DNA of 52,646 nucleotides from Nemertoderma westbladi (lineage: Eukaryota > Xenacoelomorpha > Nemertodermatida > Nemertodermatidae), in contig JAUCBJ010004536.1 in assembly GCA_032718475.1 (NCBI GenBank), positions 1 through 52,646 on the forward strand, given 5' to 3'. Positions 30,721-40,377 of the stretch are shown in pieces (the stretch's first letter is position 1; each line of letters opens with the position of its first letter). Under the pieces are notes generated by a model. The model ran no database searches, was not told the origin of the DNA, and was given only the letters and a program-made list of their open reading frames with translations. Made by a program: the position numbers and the translations under genes.

Positions 30721-31150
30721 CTAAATAGTGATATCAGATATGTTAGTAATGATATAAGTACATCGAATAATAAGTACATCGAAATAAGTTAATTAAGGTA
30801 AAAACCCTGCTGGGACTGGAATTCAAGCAGAGTAGGAGTCTCACGCCATATGATCTTTCTTCCCCTCCACTTCTGGCATGAGTAACTGGTTAAACATGCA
30901 GTTTTGTCGCAGCTACATACAATAGCTGACTTCACCATGGAGGATAATGCATAGCAAGCCATATGTGCTGCTAATCACTCAGTCTGCCAATTACTTTTCA
31001 GGTTCGGGTATGTTCCCTTGTCCAATGTCATAGAGCAGCCGACAGGGAAAGTGATAGACTGACCACAGGTTCAAAACAGGTGATTGTCATCAGCCTATTA
31101 AAATCAAATATCAAATGAAAATCTTCTGGAATAAATGTGTAAAGCCAAAC

Positions 31151-31351
31151 CTGTCAAGAGAACGTGTTTTATACTTTAAGTTATCGATATCTCGTTTGAT
31201 TTTCTCATTATCTGATTCTAGTTTCGCATTCAAACGAGATATTTTGACTAATTCAGTTTCAGCTTTCCTTGTTTCATCTTTAGCAGATTTCAACTCAACT
31301 TTTAGTTGTTTAGTTTCAGATTGGTCATGAGTGATGGGTGCAGCTGAAATT
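31151..31351 (-). CDS. Exon X10, type A module, 67 codons
   Basis: Acceptor CTTTTAG|A with TTAACATG, donor AG|GTTTGGCTT. Opens I-S-A-A-P-I-T-H-D-Q-S-E, ends R-S-L-D-R. Paralogue of X14. Confidence 0.82.
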
Positions 31352-31703
31352 CTAAAAGGTGCCGCAGACATGTTAATTGGGTGAAATGTTGTGCTGTGCA
31401 AATAATATTATATTTCAATGTGTTTTATAACACCACAACAAATTATTGTATTATCTTGTATATATGGCAGCTCATAGAGCAATTTGGATAACTATAAACT
31501 AATATAATTATAAAATACACCCTCATCGCCATCAGTGCACAAACCTACATCCTACACGGTACACAAACAGATGTTATGCGCAGGGTTCATAGTTTGGATA
31601 CTTTGCGAGTTTTTATATTATCGGCCAATATATAAAATTCAAAAGTAAAGTGTTAATTATGCAAATCATCCTTATAAATTAATATGCATTTGTAGAGTCA
31701 AAC

Positions 31704-31904
31704 CTGTCAAGAGAATGTGTTTTAAACTTCAAGTTATCCATATCTCGTGTTATTTTTTCAATATCTGATTCTAATTTCGCATTGACTCGAGTTAAATTCT
31801 TGATTTCGGTTTCAGCTTTCTTTGTTTCATCTTTAGCAGATTTCAGCTCATATTTTAGTTGTTTAGTCTCAGTTTGGTCATGAGTGATAGGTGCAGATGA
31901 AACC
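31704..31904 (-). CDS. Exon X9, type A module, 67 codons
   Basis: Acceptor TATTTAG|G with ACTAACATG, donor AG|GTTTGACTC. V-S-S-A-P-I-T-H-D-Q-T-E linker, K-Y-E-L-K-S-A-K-D-E body, ends H-S-L-D-R. Confidence 0.82.
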
Positions 31905-32163
31905 CTAAATAGTGATATCAGACATGTTAGTATGTGATAAGTTACTTGTGCAAAACTGAAGCTCCGTTTTCTAGTTGGTGTACAAAGATGGTTAATTTAA
32001 ATTTTATACAATACTTTAGATACTTACACTTACTATTACTTACAAAGAAGTCTTTTAAAATCTTTTTATTGTCCTTTGTTAAAAGTTCTAATACATGAAA
32101 TTCATTAGAGGAGGAACTTAATAAAACTAGTTGATAAATGTATAAAATTAATTTGTGGCAAAC

Positions 32164-32415
32164 CTTTCAAGGGAATGTGATTTAGTGATTTTGATTTTGA
32201 TTAGTGATTTTATGTGATTTAGTGATTATGTGATTTATTTATGTGATTCTATATCCCTTTTGAGTTTTTCAATATCTGATTCTAATTTGGCATTTACTCG
32301 AGATAAATTCTTGATTTCAGTTTCAGCTTTCTTTGTTTCATCCTTAGCAGATTTCAGCTCAACTTTGAGTTGTTTAGTTTCAGTCTGGTCATGAGTGATA
32401 TGTGCAGATGGTACC
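32164..32415 (-). pseudogene. Exon X8, type A module broken by a GTGATTTA repeat expansion
   Basis: Both splice sites are good (TATTTAG|G, AG|GTTTGCCAC). A local expansion of GTGATTTA-like units at about 32,179-32,245 lengthens the exon by 51 nt over the 201-nt norm. The length keeps the phase, but the insert brings TAA in frame right after D-I-E-S-H-K. If included, it would truncate the protein. Confidence 0.8.
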
Positions 32416-32568
32416 CTAAATAATGTAGTCAAACATGTTAGTATGGTGAGATATTTTTAAATTGCAAAGAATGAGTTAGTGTGAATTGTTGAATTAATTC
32501 CAGCAATATTGATTTTGTTTATTTTCAAAAGTTATTACATACAATAAAACATTGTTATATATTCAAAC

Positions 32569-32769
32569 CTTTCAAAGGAATGTGATTTTTCTTTCAAATT
32601 CTCAATTTCTCGCTTGAATTTATCAATATCTGATTCTAATTTGGCATTTACTCGAGATAAATTCTTGATTTCAGTTTCAGCTTTCTTTGTTTCATCTTTA
32701 GCAGATTTCAACTCAACCTTCAGTTCTTTTATCTCAGATTGGTCTCCGATGATGGGTGATGTAGATCTC
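32569..32769 (-). CDS. Exon X7, type A module, 67 codons
   Basis: Acceptor AATTTAG|G with GCTAACACG unusually near, donor AG|GTTTGAATA. Opens R-S-T-S-P-I-I-G-D-Q-S-E: the linker H is replaced by G. Ends H-S-F-E-R. Confidence 0.8.
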
Positions 32770-33302
32770 CTAAATTTGAACGTGTTAGCGCAACATGAAA
32801 TTAATGCTGATATATATAAATCTACAATTATATAATTTAGTTTCATATAAGATAGTTAATTATTATACAAGATATAATATTACACTATGGTTCATTACAC
32901 ACATTTATTGCATGTAATAAAATTTGATTTGGAAATGCCACTAAATTTAAAGAACATGTATCTTCTTAAATTTAGAGGTGGGAAATCGAAGATAAATAAT
33001 GAAAAGGAAAAACAGCGCTAGTGACCTGAATCTCATTGTGATAATTAATGTAAGCAAACGTTTCGATTATATAACAGAACCATAATCAGAGCGATTAGCG
33101 ATTAGACTTTAGCAATTCGTTTCTGAAATCTCTAGAAAAAATTTGTAGCGTTGCCATAGTTAATGCACATTTTCCCCATTACTCTGTTTGATAATCTCAG
33201 TTATAGAATTAGAGGCGGGTGACTTAACTGCTCCTTATCTCACAGTAGGCACATTTGAGACTGATTAGCTTGGAAATTCTACTGGAAAAAATACACCTTT
33301 TC

Positions 33303-33648
33303 CGTGCAGCACTGGATCCTATGCTGCTCTATGGCAGACCAAGCCGGGCCGTAACAGATGACGATACCAGGATTCTGGATGGTACATATTCCAGGATGCA
33401 ACCCAGGGTGAACAACTAACATTGCCTATGATGCACATATAAGCATTGAGTTGTTATGCAAATATGGCAACATATCATTGCTAAGACAAGGCATCATCCT
33501 TCAGAAATTATGCCTGAATATTGCTGGGCACTGTTTTCGCCAGCAGGATCAACCTGTACACAACCTTGTGATGAGTGAGCCTGCTGGTGATAATAGGCAT
33601 GGGGGATGACTGCTCAAGGACATTGGACTTACAGAACAGGGGTGAAAT
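33303..33648 (+). pseudogene. Old LINE C-terminal relic
   Basis: Plus-strand frames give P-M-L-L-Y-G-R-P-S-R-A and I-L-D-G-T-Y-S-R-M, then A-G-H-C-F-R-Q-Q-D-Q-P-V-H-N-L-V, matching the C-terminal part of the RTE-like LINE with stops and frame changes. It is more diverged than the other copies. Confidence 0.7.
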
Positions 33649-33675
33649 GGGAAAGTGTATGGATGAAAGATCTGG

Positions 33676-34005
33676 GCGCGCTATGTTGCCGGTTTCGCCG
33701 GCAGGGGGTGTTATGTTGCTAGGTCTCCCGACAGGGGGTGCTATGTTGCCGCGTCCGCTTGCAGGGGGCGCTATGTTGCTGGGTCCGCCGCAGGGGAACT
33801 ATGTTGCTGGGTCCGCCGGCACTGTGTGTGGCTGACCGTGAGATCTGGGGGCGCTATGTTGCTGGGTCCACCAGCAGGGGGCGCTATGTTGCCGGGTCCG
33901 CCAGCAGGGGGGGCTATTTTTCTGGGTCCATCGGCAGGGGGCGCTATTTTGCCGGGTCCGCCAGCAGGGGGCGCTATTTTGCTGGGTCCACCGGCACTAC
34001 ACCTT
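33676..34005 (+). repeat. 30-bp GC-rich minisatellite with CTCF-like cores
   Basis: About ten units of the type GGCGCTATGTTGCCGGGTCC plus GCCAGCAGGG lie in an AT-rich intron. Units repeat every 30 bp in two blocks that each start AGATCTGGG. CCAGCAGGGGGCGCT occurs exactly at 33,871 and 33,961, with near matches at 33,759, 33,901 and 33,931, all in one orientation. This equals the core consensus bound by CTCF in bilaterians. The open decapeptide frame (G-A-M-L-L-G-P-P-A-G) is a by-product of the 30-bp period. Confidence 0.85.
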
Positions 34006-34213
34006 ATTGCAAGTCGACCATCATAATCATTCTGTGCTTTTTAGTTAATTTGTAATTATAGTTATATATATTAGGTTTATAGTTATAAAAAACATACATA
34101 AACAATAAATATGTGTGATGTGGCATTTAGTAATTTTTCAATAATACATCTTATGATATCATTTAATTTATATTATACAATAGTATATCTCGTAAGCATA
34201 TTAAATGTCCAAC

Positions 34214-34411
34214 CTTTCAATAAATTGTGTTTTAGTCTTTAAACTATCAATATCTCTCCTTAGTTTTTCATTATCTGTTTCCAATTTAGAAATTTTTTTA
34301 ATTAAACTATTCATTTCTTCGTCAGCTTTCTTGGTTTCATCTTTCGATAATTTCAGCTCAAATTTTAGTTCTCTAATCTCAGATTGATCATGAGTTATCG
34401 GTGAAGCAAAC
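34214..34411 (-). CDS. Exon X6, type A module, 66 codons
   Basis: Acceptor CATTCAG|G with ACTAACATG, donor AG|GTTGGACAT. Opens F-A-S-P-I-T-H-D-Q-S-E, ends Q-F-I-E-R. Body diverged (M-N-S-L-I-K-K-I-S-K). Confidence 0.8.
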
Positions 34412-35143
34412 CTGAATGGTGACATCAAACATGTTAGTAATGAGTATGCAGTATTCATTGTGAATGAATGGAATGTTAATCCTGCTAATTTATATTATGA
34501 TTCTTATAGGTAAATAAGCCTAGCCTAGCCAATATTGTTATGCTAAAAATATTGCGTCAATACTTGCCATAGGTTCTGTATCATCCATATATCCTCTTAT
34601 ATGACCAAATAATGCACCATGAGCTTCACATTTCACAATGATTATTAAAATAAAACACAAAGAAGGCATTCTCAAAATATCATAAACTTTCCATTTACAT
34701 TTTTATTGAAAATTTATAACAAATCAGGAATATACAGTTCCTGGGGTCATTCACCCACCCACCCATAGTACGTTATGTTTTAAGTGAAAATGCTAATTTG
34801 GTGGAGAAATAGTAATAAGTAAATGTCATTTTCAAGGCATCTTAAATTTGTTGAGGTTAACCATTCTACAATATAATGACACCTTGCCCTTGAAGCTTAA
34901 AAGCCAGAGGCGTATTAGGAATCATGAACTGATACTTAAACTGTACATGTAATACTGCGAAGTTTATACATAATAAAGATTGTAAATCAGCCATCAAATC
35001 AAAAGCATTTCTATACATAAGTTTCAAAACGCAGTACTGCTATGGGTCACGTTTTGGGGGTACAGTATTTATGAGAAGTGTTTCTGTGATCCGATGATTG
35101 AATGGCTTTAGTGCTATTGTAAGAAAACGGAGGTGGCCATGTA
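34412..35143. other. Intronic AT-rich sequence, nothing recognised
   Basis: After the ACTAACATG element of X6 no exon, repeat or element could be supported until the LINE fragment at 35,144. Confidence 0.4.
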
Positions 35144-35614
35144 CTACTAGGATCGGCATGCTGCATTGCAGCTGCATTTTTAAGAATGCTGTGCCGGCTT
35201 ATCGACAAAATTGCACCGCCACAACTCCCTATCACCAATGACATTTGCTAGATCATCCGCATCTTCAAAGGCCTTGAAGAAGTCAACAAAGATAACAGAT
35301 AACCTGTCTTTCTTTTTTGATAACTCTTCAATTATCCTTCTAAGTACCAAAATGGGCTCCATGGTCCAACGACCTTTACGGAACCCATTCTGATTTCCAC
35401 GGAGCAGTCTCTCAATGGGATCCCTGATGCGATTTAGTAGAATTCTATTGTATAGCTTTGCAGCAATCGAGATCAATGATATTCCCCGAAAATAACCATA
35501 GAGTGTTAGGTTGTCCTTCTTGGGAACTGGCACCAACTTATTTGTTTTCATTTCTTGTGGGACTCTTGTTGTTCTGTACATGTCTACTATGATGGAATAA
35601 ATGAGCTTCAAACA
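35144..35614 (-). mobile_element. RTE-like LINE copy, 5' truncated and internally deleted
   Basis: An open minus frame runs from M-K-L-I-Y through R-T-T-R-V-P-Q-E and F-V-D-F-F-K-A-F, then jumps to E-D-A-D-D-L-A-N-V and the normal protein end. About 1 kb, including the F-A-D-D motif, is missing. The junction shares GGCCTT between both parent sites, so microhomology-mediated deletion is likely. The 3' end is intact. Confidence 0.85.
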
Positions 35615-35770
35615 TTAAGTCCAAATAATGGAGTTACCTGGATGGTAAAATATATTTAAATAATATTTTTATTTTAATTCTATTTTTATACTAAATGAAA
35701 TATGCACTATCAGATCTTTGTTTTATTTTTATAACTCGTTAACATACATTTAAATTATTACTTGGCAAAC

Positions 35771-35971
35771 CTGTCAAGTGAGTGTGTTTTAGACTTCAAG
35801 TTATCTCTATCTTTCTTTAGTTTGTCTATTTCTGATTCTAATTTCGTATTTATCCTCGTTAAATTCTTTATTTCAGTTTCAGCTTTCTTTGTTTCATCTT
35901 TAGCAGATTTCAGCTCCCCTTTGAGTTGTTTAGTCTCACTCTGGTCATGAGTGATAGATGAAGGTGCAACC
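35771..35971 (-). CDS. Exon X5, type A module, 67 codons
   Basis: Acceptor CATTTAG|G with ACTAACATG, donor AG|GTTTGCCAA. Opens V-A-P-S-S-I-T-H-D-Q-S-E, ends H-S-L-D-R. Confidence 0.82.
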
Positions 35972-37021
35972 CTAAATGATGATATCAATCATGTTAGTGT
36001 GGCATGAAAAGAGATCTTATAGATGTATAAATTAAATCGTTGAGTTCTCGTATCCTGAAGAAATATTCCCACTGTACAGTCAATTCTCTAGCATTACTAT
36101 AACAATTAAACAAGTAGGAATGCCAACTTTCATATAAATAATAAATTTTTACACATTTATAGATTCTGCGTATTGTGGGGCGAGTGACGAAAGTAAGCGA
36201 GCTTAGCATACAGGTACCACTAACTCATCGGTATTGCTCTGTTGATCTGTTGTTCTGTTGCTCTGTTGATCTGTTGTGTCCAATTTTAAATGTTAATAAT
36301 TCAGCCAAATCTCGATAAAATATATCCAAACTTGGTACATATGTAGTCTGGCAAAAGTTTAGAAATTTTCCAAGTTGAATTTGCGTGGGGTCTTCGTGCA
36401 GCATCTCTGTAACTGTCTTGCAGTTTTAATAAATTTATTTACCCAAAAATTTTTAGGCTTGGCATCAGCTGGTTGCTAGGAGACTGCAGGATATATCGGG
36501 TGGATTTGAAATTCAGCAATACCAGTACAATGCAGCAATTAATAATGTGGCCTTGCTGCTTTGGAAAGTATGGTCAGCCATTCTAGCATTTCCAGATTGC
36601 AGAGTTCAGAGTATTCAGTTATTCGCGACTATTCAGCCATATCATGTACCGGTACTCAAACAACTCGCCATCAAGGCCACCGCCTCTGTCTGACGCAGTG
36701 TCATTGGCGACCTCGACTTTTGGTATCTCTACTGCGCTAGCGCTACGGGCAAACTGGACTAACCGCTGAGCGAGACCCGAGGACTGAAGAATGCATTGAA
36801 TTTTTTGAGTAGTTTGACTGTGGACTTCTATGACATCGATGCCAAGCTGCCAATGCGAAAGTTTTTTTTAAAGTAAAAGTTTGGTTAAATTTTCTTAACT
36901 ATTTATTTAAATTTCTTAAGTACCGATTTTGGGATAGAATTGCTCAATTTTAATCTGTATCTAATAACTGACCCTCGTCCTGCGCGATGGCCCCACGAAC
37001 GTGTTATATATTTGATCAAAC
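35972..37021. other. Intronic sequence, nothing recognised
   Basis: A short CTGTTGATCTGTTG-type tandem stretch lies at about 36,235-36,278. Otherwise no exon-like or element-like sequence is seen. The part from 36,600 to 36,840 is somewhat more GC-rich but has no supported frame. Confidence 0.4.
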
Positions 37022-37243
37022 CTTTCATTAGAATACGTTTTTTTCTTGAGGCTATCAATGTCTCTGTTGAGTTTCTCATTATCTGACTCTAATTTAGAAA
37101 TAATCTTATTTAATCCCTTGCTTTCTTCATCAGCCTTCTTTGACTCATGTTTAGAAGATTTCAGCTCAAACTTTAGCTGTTTGATTTCATCTTTAAGGTG
37201 TTTGGTCTCAGATTGGTCTTGAAAGATTGGTGTAGATGATATT
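37022..37243 (-). CDS. Exon X4, long type A module, 74 codons
   Basis: Acceptor CCATTAG|A, donor AG|GTTTGATCA. Opens I-S-S-T-P-I-F-Q-D-Q-S-E. One extra heptad comes from repetition of K-H-L-K-D-E-I / K-Q-L-K-F-E-L. Ends Y-S-N-E-R. The upstream branch element is altered to GCTATCATG. Confidence 0.78.
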
Positions 37244-37554
37244 CTAATGGTGACAAAAAACATGATAGCAATGGTGACGTGAAAATATAGCGAGTGCATT
37301 CAGGGAAAAAATATGAATAAATAATACCAACTCCACTGTAATACAGACATGAATAATTATTTTTCACTTAGTTTCAAATATATTACAGTAGTGTTAATTA
37401 TTTATAAATTATTTAGTAATGTTCAATAACTGAACCCTGCACTATAATGCGAATGTGCTGTAATTATTAAATGTATTCCAAATTAATAAATAATATTATA
37501 TTTAATAATTTAATAAGCATTTCTAAAGGAGATGAAATTATTATATATTCAAAC

Positions 37555-37755
37555 CTGTCAAGGGATTGTGTTTTAGACTTCAGGCTATCAATATCTCTCT
37601 TGAGCTTGTCATTGTCTGTTTCCAATTTGATATTTATTCTCGTTAAGTTCTTTAATTCAGTATCAGATTTCTTTGCATCATCTTTCGCGGATTTCAGCTC
37701 AAATTTTAAGTGTTTATTCTCTGAATGATCATGAGAGATGGGTGAAGATGTGACC
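37555..37755 (-). CDS. Exon X3, type A module, 67 codons
   Basis: Acceptor TAATTAG|G, donor AG|GTTTGAATA. Opens V-T-S-S-P-I-S-H-D-H-S-E, ends Q-S-L-D-R. No good ACTAAC element is found upstream. Confidence 0.8.
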
Positions 37756-38832
37756 CTAATTAATAATGATAACGAATGTGACAATGATTACCAAAAGCAT
37801 GCCAGTGAGCGAGAGCTGGCAATAAATTTTACAGAAAGCCTGTCCAATAGATGCTCCCTTTGGGGTGTCGACAGAATTTTGATTGAGTAAATTCTACGAT
37901 TATGATCGGTCATTCTAGAATTAATTTCACTGTTACTAGGCAACCAATAGGTCCCTCGCTACCAAAACCTTGCATACACAACTAGTCCGATATTGAAACT
38001 ATCATCAGAGTTTCATCTAATTCCATGAACATTAAGGTCAAGAAGTTGTGTGTACAAACAAACAAACAAACACACAAAAACGTGTGAGAAATAAGGACAT
38101 CTAATTCTTGGATCCGTCCAATAGATTATTACAGGGTCGGTTATAATAATAATAATAATAATTATTATTATTATTATTATTATAATTATAAAACAAAGCG
38201 GAATTATGTATGTTGGACATGGTAGGTGATGGTATGTAATGGTATGAAATGGTATGCACCATTACGCTAGTTAGTTGAAATAATATATTACGTTTATAAC
38301 TCATATAATTATTTACTCTTCGATTTTATTTTATTTTATAATTTCTGATGTATGATGTTGTTATCTCTAGATATCTAGATCTCTAGATATGATGTTGTTA
38401 TCTCTAGATATCTAGATCTCTAGATATGATGTTGTTATCTCTAGATATCCCTTCGTGGTACTGGAGAGACCAACTGTGGGAAAACAGGTAGAAACGCGTC
38501 GGTAGCATGTATAGGATCGTTAGCTATGCTATGTTTGCCTTGGACCTATACCCTAGCCCCAAACTAAACGTGGCCAGGGTAGGGTCCAAGAAACCGGACG
38601 TTACGGAGTGTTCAACCATATGGGGTGAGTTAAAGTGGTGCCCTCTCTGAGTAAAGGTAAAATATAGGGGAGCCTTTGGGTGGCCCCTGGTTTGGAAAGT
38701 AGTTACATTATTTATGAGTGTAAAAGTCATCTGAAATGTAACTCGCTGATATTCTTGTGTAAGTAATTTGTGCAGTTGTAGGGATTCCAGGTTGTTATCG
38801 GTTCACTATTATAATTGTATTTAATTTGTTTA
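37756..38832. other. Intron with TAA/TTA microsatellite and 37-bp repeat
   Basis: A (TAA)n-(TTA)n palindromic microsatellite lies at about 38,141-38,190. A 37-bp unit TGATGTTGTTATCTCTAGAT plus ATCTAGATCTCTAGATA is repeated 2.6 times at about 38,351-38,449. No exon was found. Confidence 0.7.
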
Positions 38833-39007
38833 GCTAACCCTTATTACAAGCTAACCTAGTTAACTTAGCTAACCCTTATTACAAGCTAACCTAGTTAACT
38901 TAGCTAACCCTTATTACAAGCTAACCTAGGTAACTTAGCTAACCCTTATTACAAGCTAACCTAGGTAACTTAGCTAACCCTTATTACAAGCTAACCTAGG
39001 TAACTTA
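38833..39007. repeat. 35-bp tandem repeat, 5 units, abutting the X2 donor
   Basis: The unit is GCTAACCCTTATTACAAGCT plus AACCTAGGTAACTTA, with units starting at 38,833, 38,868, 38,903, 38,938 and 38,973. On the minus strand each unit carries AGGTTAGC, echoing the real donor AG|GTTAGT of X2, which lies 7 nt beyond the array. Confidence 0.9.
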
Positions 39008-39014
39008 AACTAAC

Positions 39015-39218
39015 CTTTCAAGAGATAATATTTTAGCTCTCATGTTCTCTGCGTCTCGTTTAAGTTTCTCGTAATCGGAAATAAGCTTGAAATTATTTTT
39101 CTTTAAGTTCATTATTTCTCCGTCCGACTTTTTAATTTCATCTTTAGCATTTTTTAGGTCCAGTTGACAACGTCTGAATTCAGATTGATCCGAAGTCGAA
39201 GTTGTTGATGTTGTGATC
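39015..39218 (-). CDS. Exon X2, divergent module, 68 codons
   Basis: Acceptor CATTTAG|G, donor AG|GTTAGTTTA. Threonine- and serine-rich linker (I-T-T-S-T-T-S-T-S-D-Q-S-E), body R-R-C-Q-L-D-L-K-N-A-K-D-E with type A and B traits, ends L-S-L-E-R. Confidence 0.75.
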
Positions 39219-39601
39219 CTAAATGATGAATATAATTAATGTATAAATTATGATCATTAAGTGATCTTTATGATCTTAATGAATCATTATGTTAATGAAA
39301 ATTATAATCATTATAAATGAAATAGGATGTGTTTATAAACAGTTTGCGGACTAGAATGGTGAACAATCATGGGAACAAGGAACATCATCTCAGCTATAAA
39401 TCATTGTTTTTATTACTATACGTATTTTACCTCTTTATACTTTATCTGTATTAACAATTGACAAGAACTGCTATCTTAAAAAATAGTGATTGAGTTATGA
39501 ATTTGAGTATATAATTTGTAATTTAAAACCAATAGATGTGCATTATTAAAATTAAAAAGGAAAAAACATTTTTTCCTTTTAAGAAGTGTTCGATTTCAAA
39601 C

Positions 39602-39805
39602 CTTTCAAGAGAATGTGTTTTTGACTTCAAGTTATCAATTTCTCTCTTGAGTTTCTCATTTTCGGATTCTAATTTATAAATCTTCTTATTTAAATTCTTT
39701 ACTTCGTTATTCGCTTTCTTTGTTTCATCTTTAGCGGATTTCAGTTCAACTTTTAGTTGTTTAGTTTCAGTATGATCGTGATGGGGAATTGGTGATGATG
39801 ACAAC
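39602..39805 (-). CDS. Exon X1, type A module, 68 codons; most 5' exon seen
   Basis: Acceptor TCTTTAG|G, donor AG|GTTTGAAAT. Opens L-S-S-S-P-I-P-H-H-D-H-T-E, ends H-S-L-E-R. It starts in phase 2, so an upstream exon must exist; none was found between here and the transporter gene at 50.4 kb. Confidence 0.8.
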
Positions 39806-40005
39806 CTAAAGAGATAATAAAGTAAACGTAAAAATATTTTTGATAAAAGTGAAGAAATACAAGTAAAGTTTATTTGTCCGTTAGGCCAGGGTTTGCGCAC
39901 AAAATCTGACGACTAATTTTGTCTTAATGCCGGTCCCCCCAGACCTATACTCCCCCGGGGAAGCTGATACCAATTAAACTGCCATTTATGGATGGAAGGC
40001 CGAAA

Positions 40006-40377
40006 GTGTACGGGTGGCCCGGTAGTAAACCGCGCCGTGTACGGGTGGCCCTGTAGTAAACCGCGCCGTGTACGGGTGGCCCTGTAGTAAACCGCGCCCT
40101 GTACGGGTGGCCCTGTAATAAACCAGGCCGTGTATGGGTGGCCGTGTGGTAAACGCCGCCGTGTACGGGTGGCCCTGTGGTAAACCACACTGTGTATGGG
40201 TGGCCCTGTAGTAAACCGCGCCGTGTACGGGTGGCCCTGTGGTAAACCGCACCGTGTATGGGTGGCCCTGTGGTAAACCGCGCCGTTTACGGGTGGCCCT
40301 GTGGTAAACCGCACTGTGTACGGGTGGCCCTGTGGTAAAACGCGCCGTTTACGGGTGGCCCTGTGGTAAACCACGCC
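40006..40377. repeat. 31-bp tandem repeat, 12 units (left part)
   Basis: The unit is GTGTACGGGTGGCCCTGTGG plus TAAACCGCGCC, GC-rich. The period is not a multiple of three, so the minus-strand frames of up to 153 codons are artefacts of the repeat. The array continues after the LINE at 44,103. Confidence 0.92.

Larger units (their letters stand above)
3990..39805 (-). other. Array of 32 symmetric phase-2 coiled-coil exons (one gene, partial)
   Basis: Thirty-two paralogous exons are spread over 35.8 kb. Each begins after TTTAG (or CAG/TAG) with the last base of an arginine codon and ends with AG before GT, so each is phase 2-2 and interchangeable. Modules fall into types: A (S-S-x-P-I-T-H-D-Q-x-E linker, then K-x-L-K-x-E-L-K-S-A-K-D-E-T-K-K heptads; most exons), B (H-x-E-C-Q-L-E-L-x-F core; X19, X21, X22, X25, X29), C (X17, X27, with TCATAG or ACATAG acceptors), and a short acidic type of 37 residues (X18, X20). 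Heptad spacing predicts coiled coil; no membrane segment or catalytic motif is seen. Both flanking terminal exons must lie elsewhere, as phase 2 requires partners on each side. It could be one very long rod protein, or a set of alternatives chosen by splicing. I do not recognise the family. Confidence 0.8.

Noticed and set aside
33575-34055. Plus-strand G-A-M-L-L-G-P-P-A-G repeat protein
   Set aside because: A by-product of the 30-bp period of a GC-rich minisatellite in an intron; short, and open in more than one frame.
38141-38190. TAA/TTA palindrome as a regulatory hairpin
   Set aside because: Simple microsatellite; pairing follows from TAA and TTA runs and gives no evidence of function.
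39913-40374. 153-codon minus-strand frame with repeating G-P-P-V-H and Y-H-R-A-T
   Set aside because: It is the 31-bp tandem repeat read through three frames in turn; no start context, domain or splice evidence.
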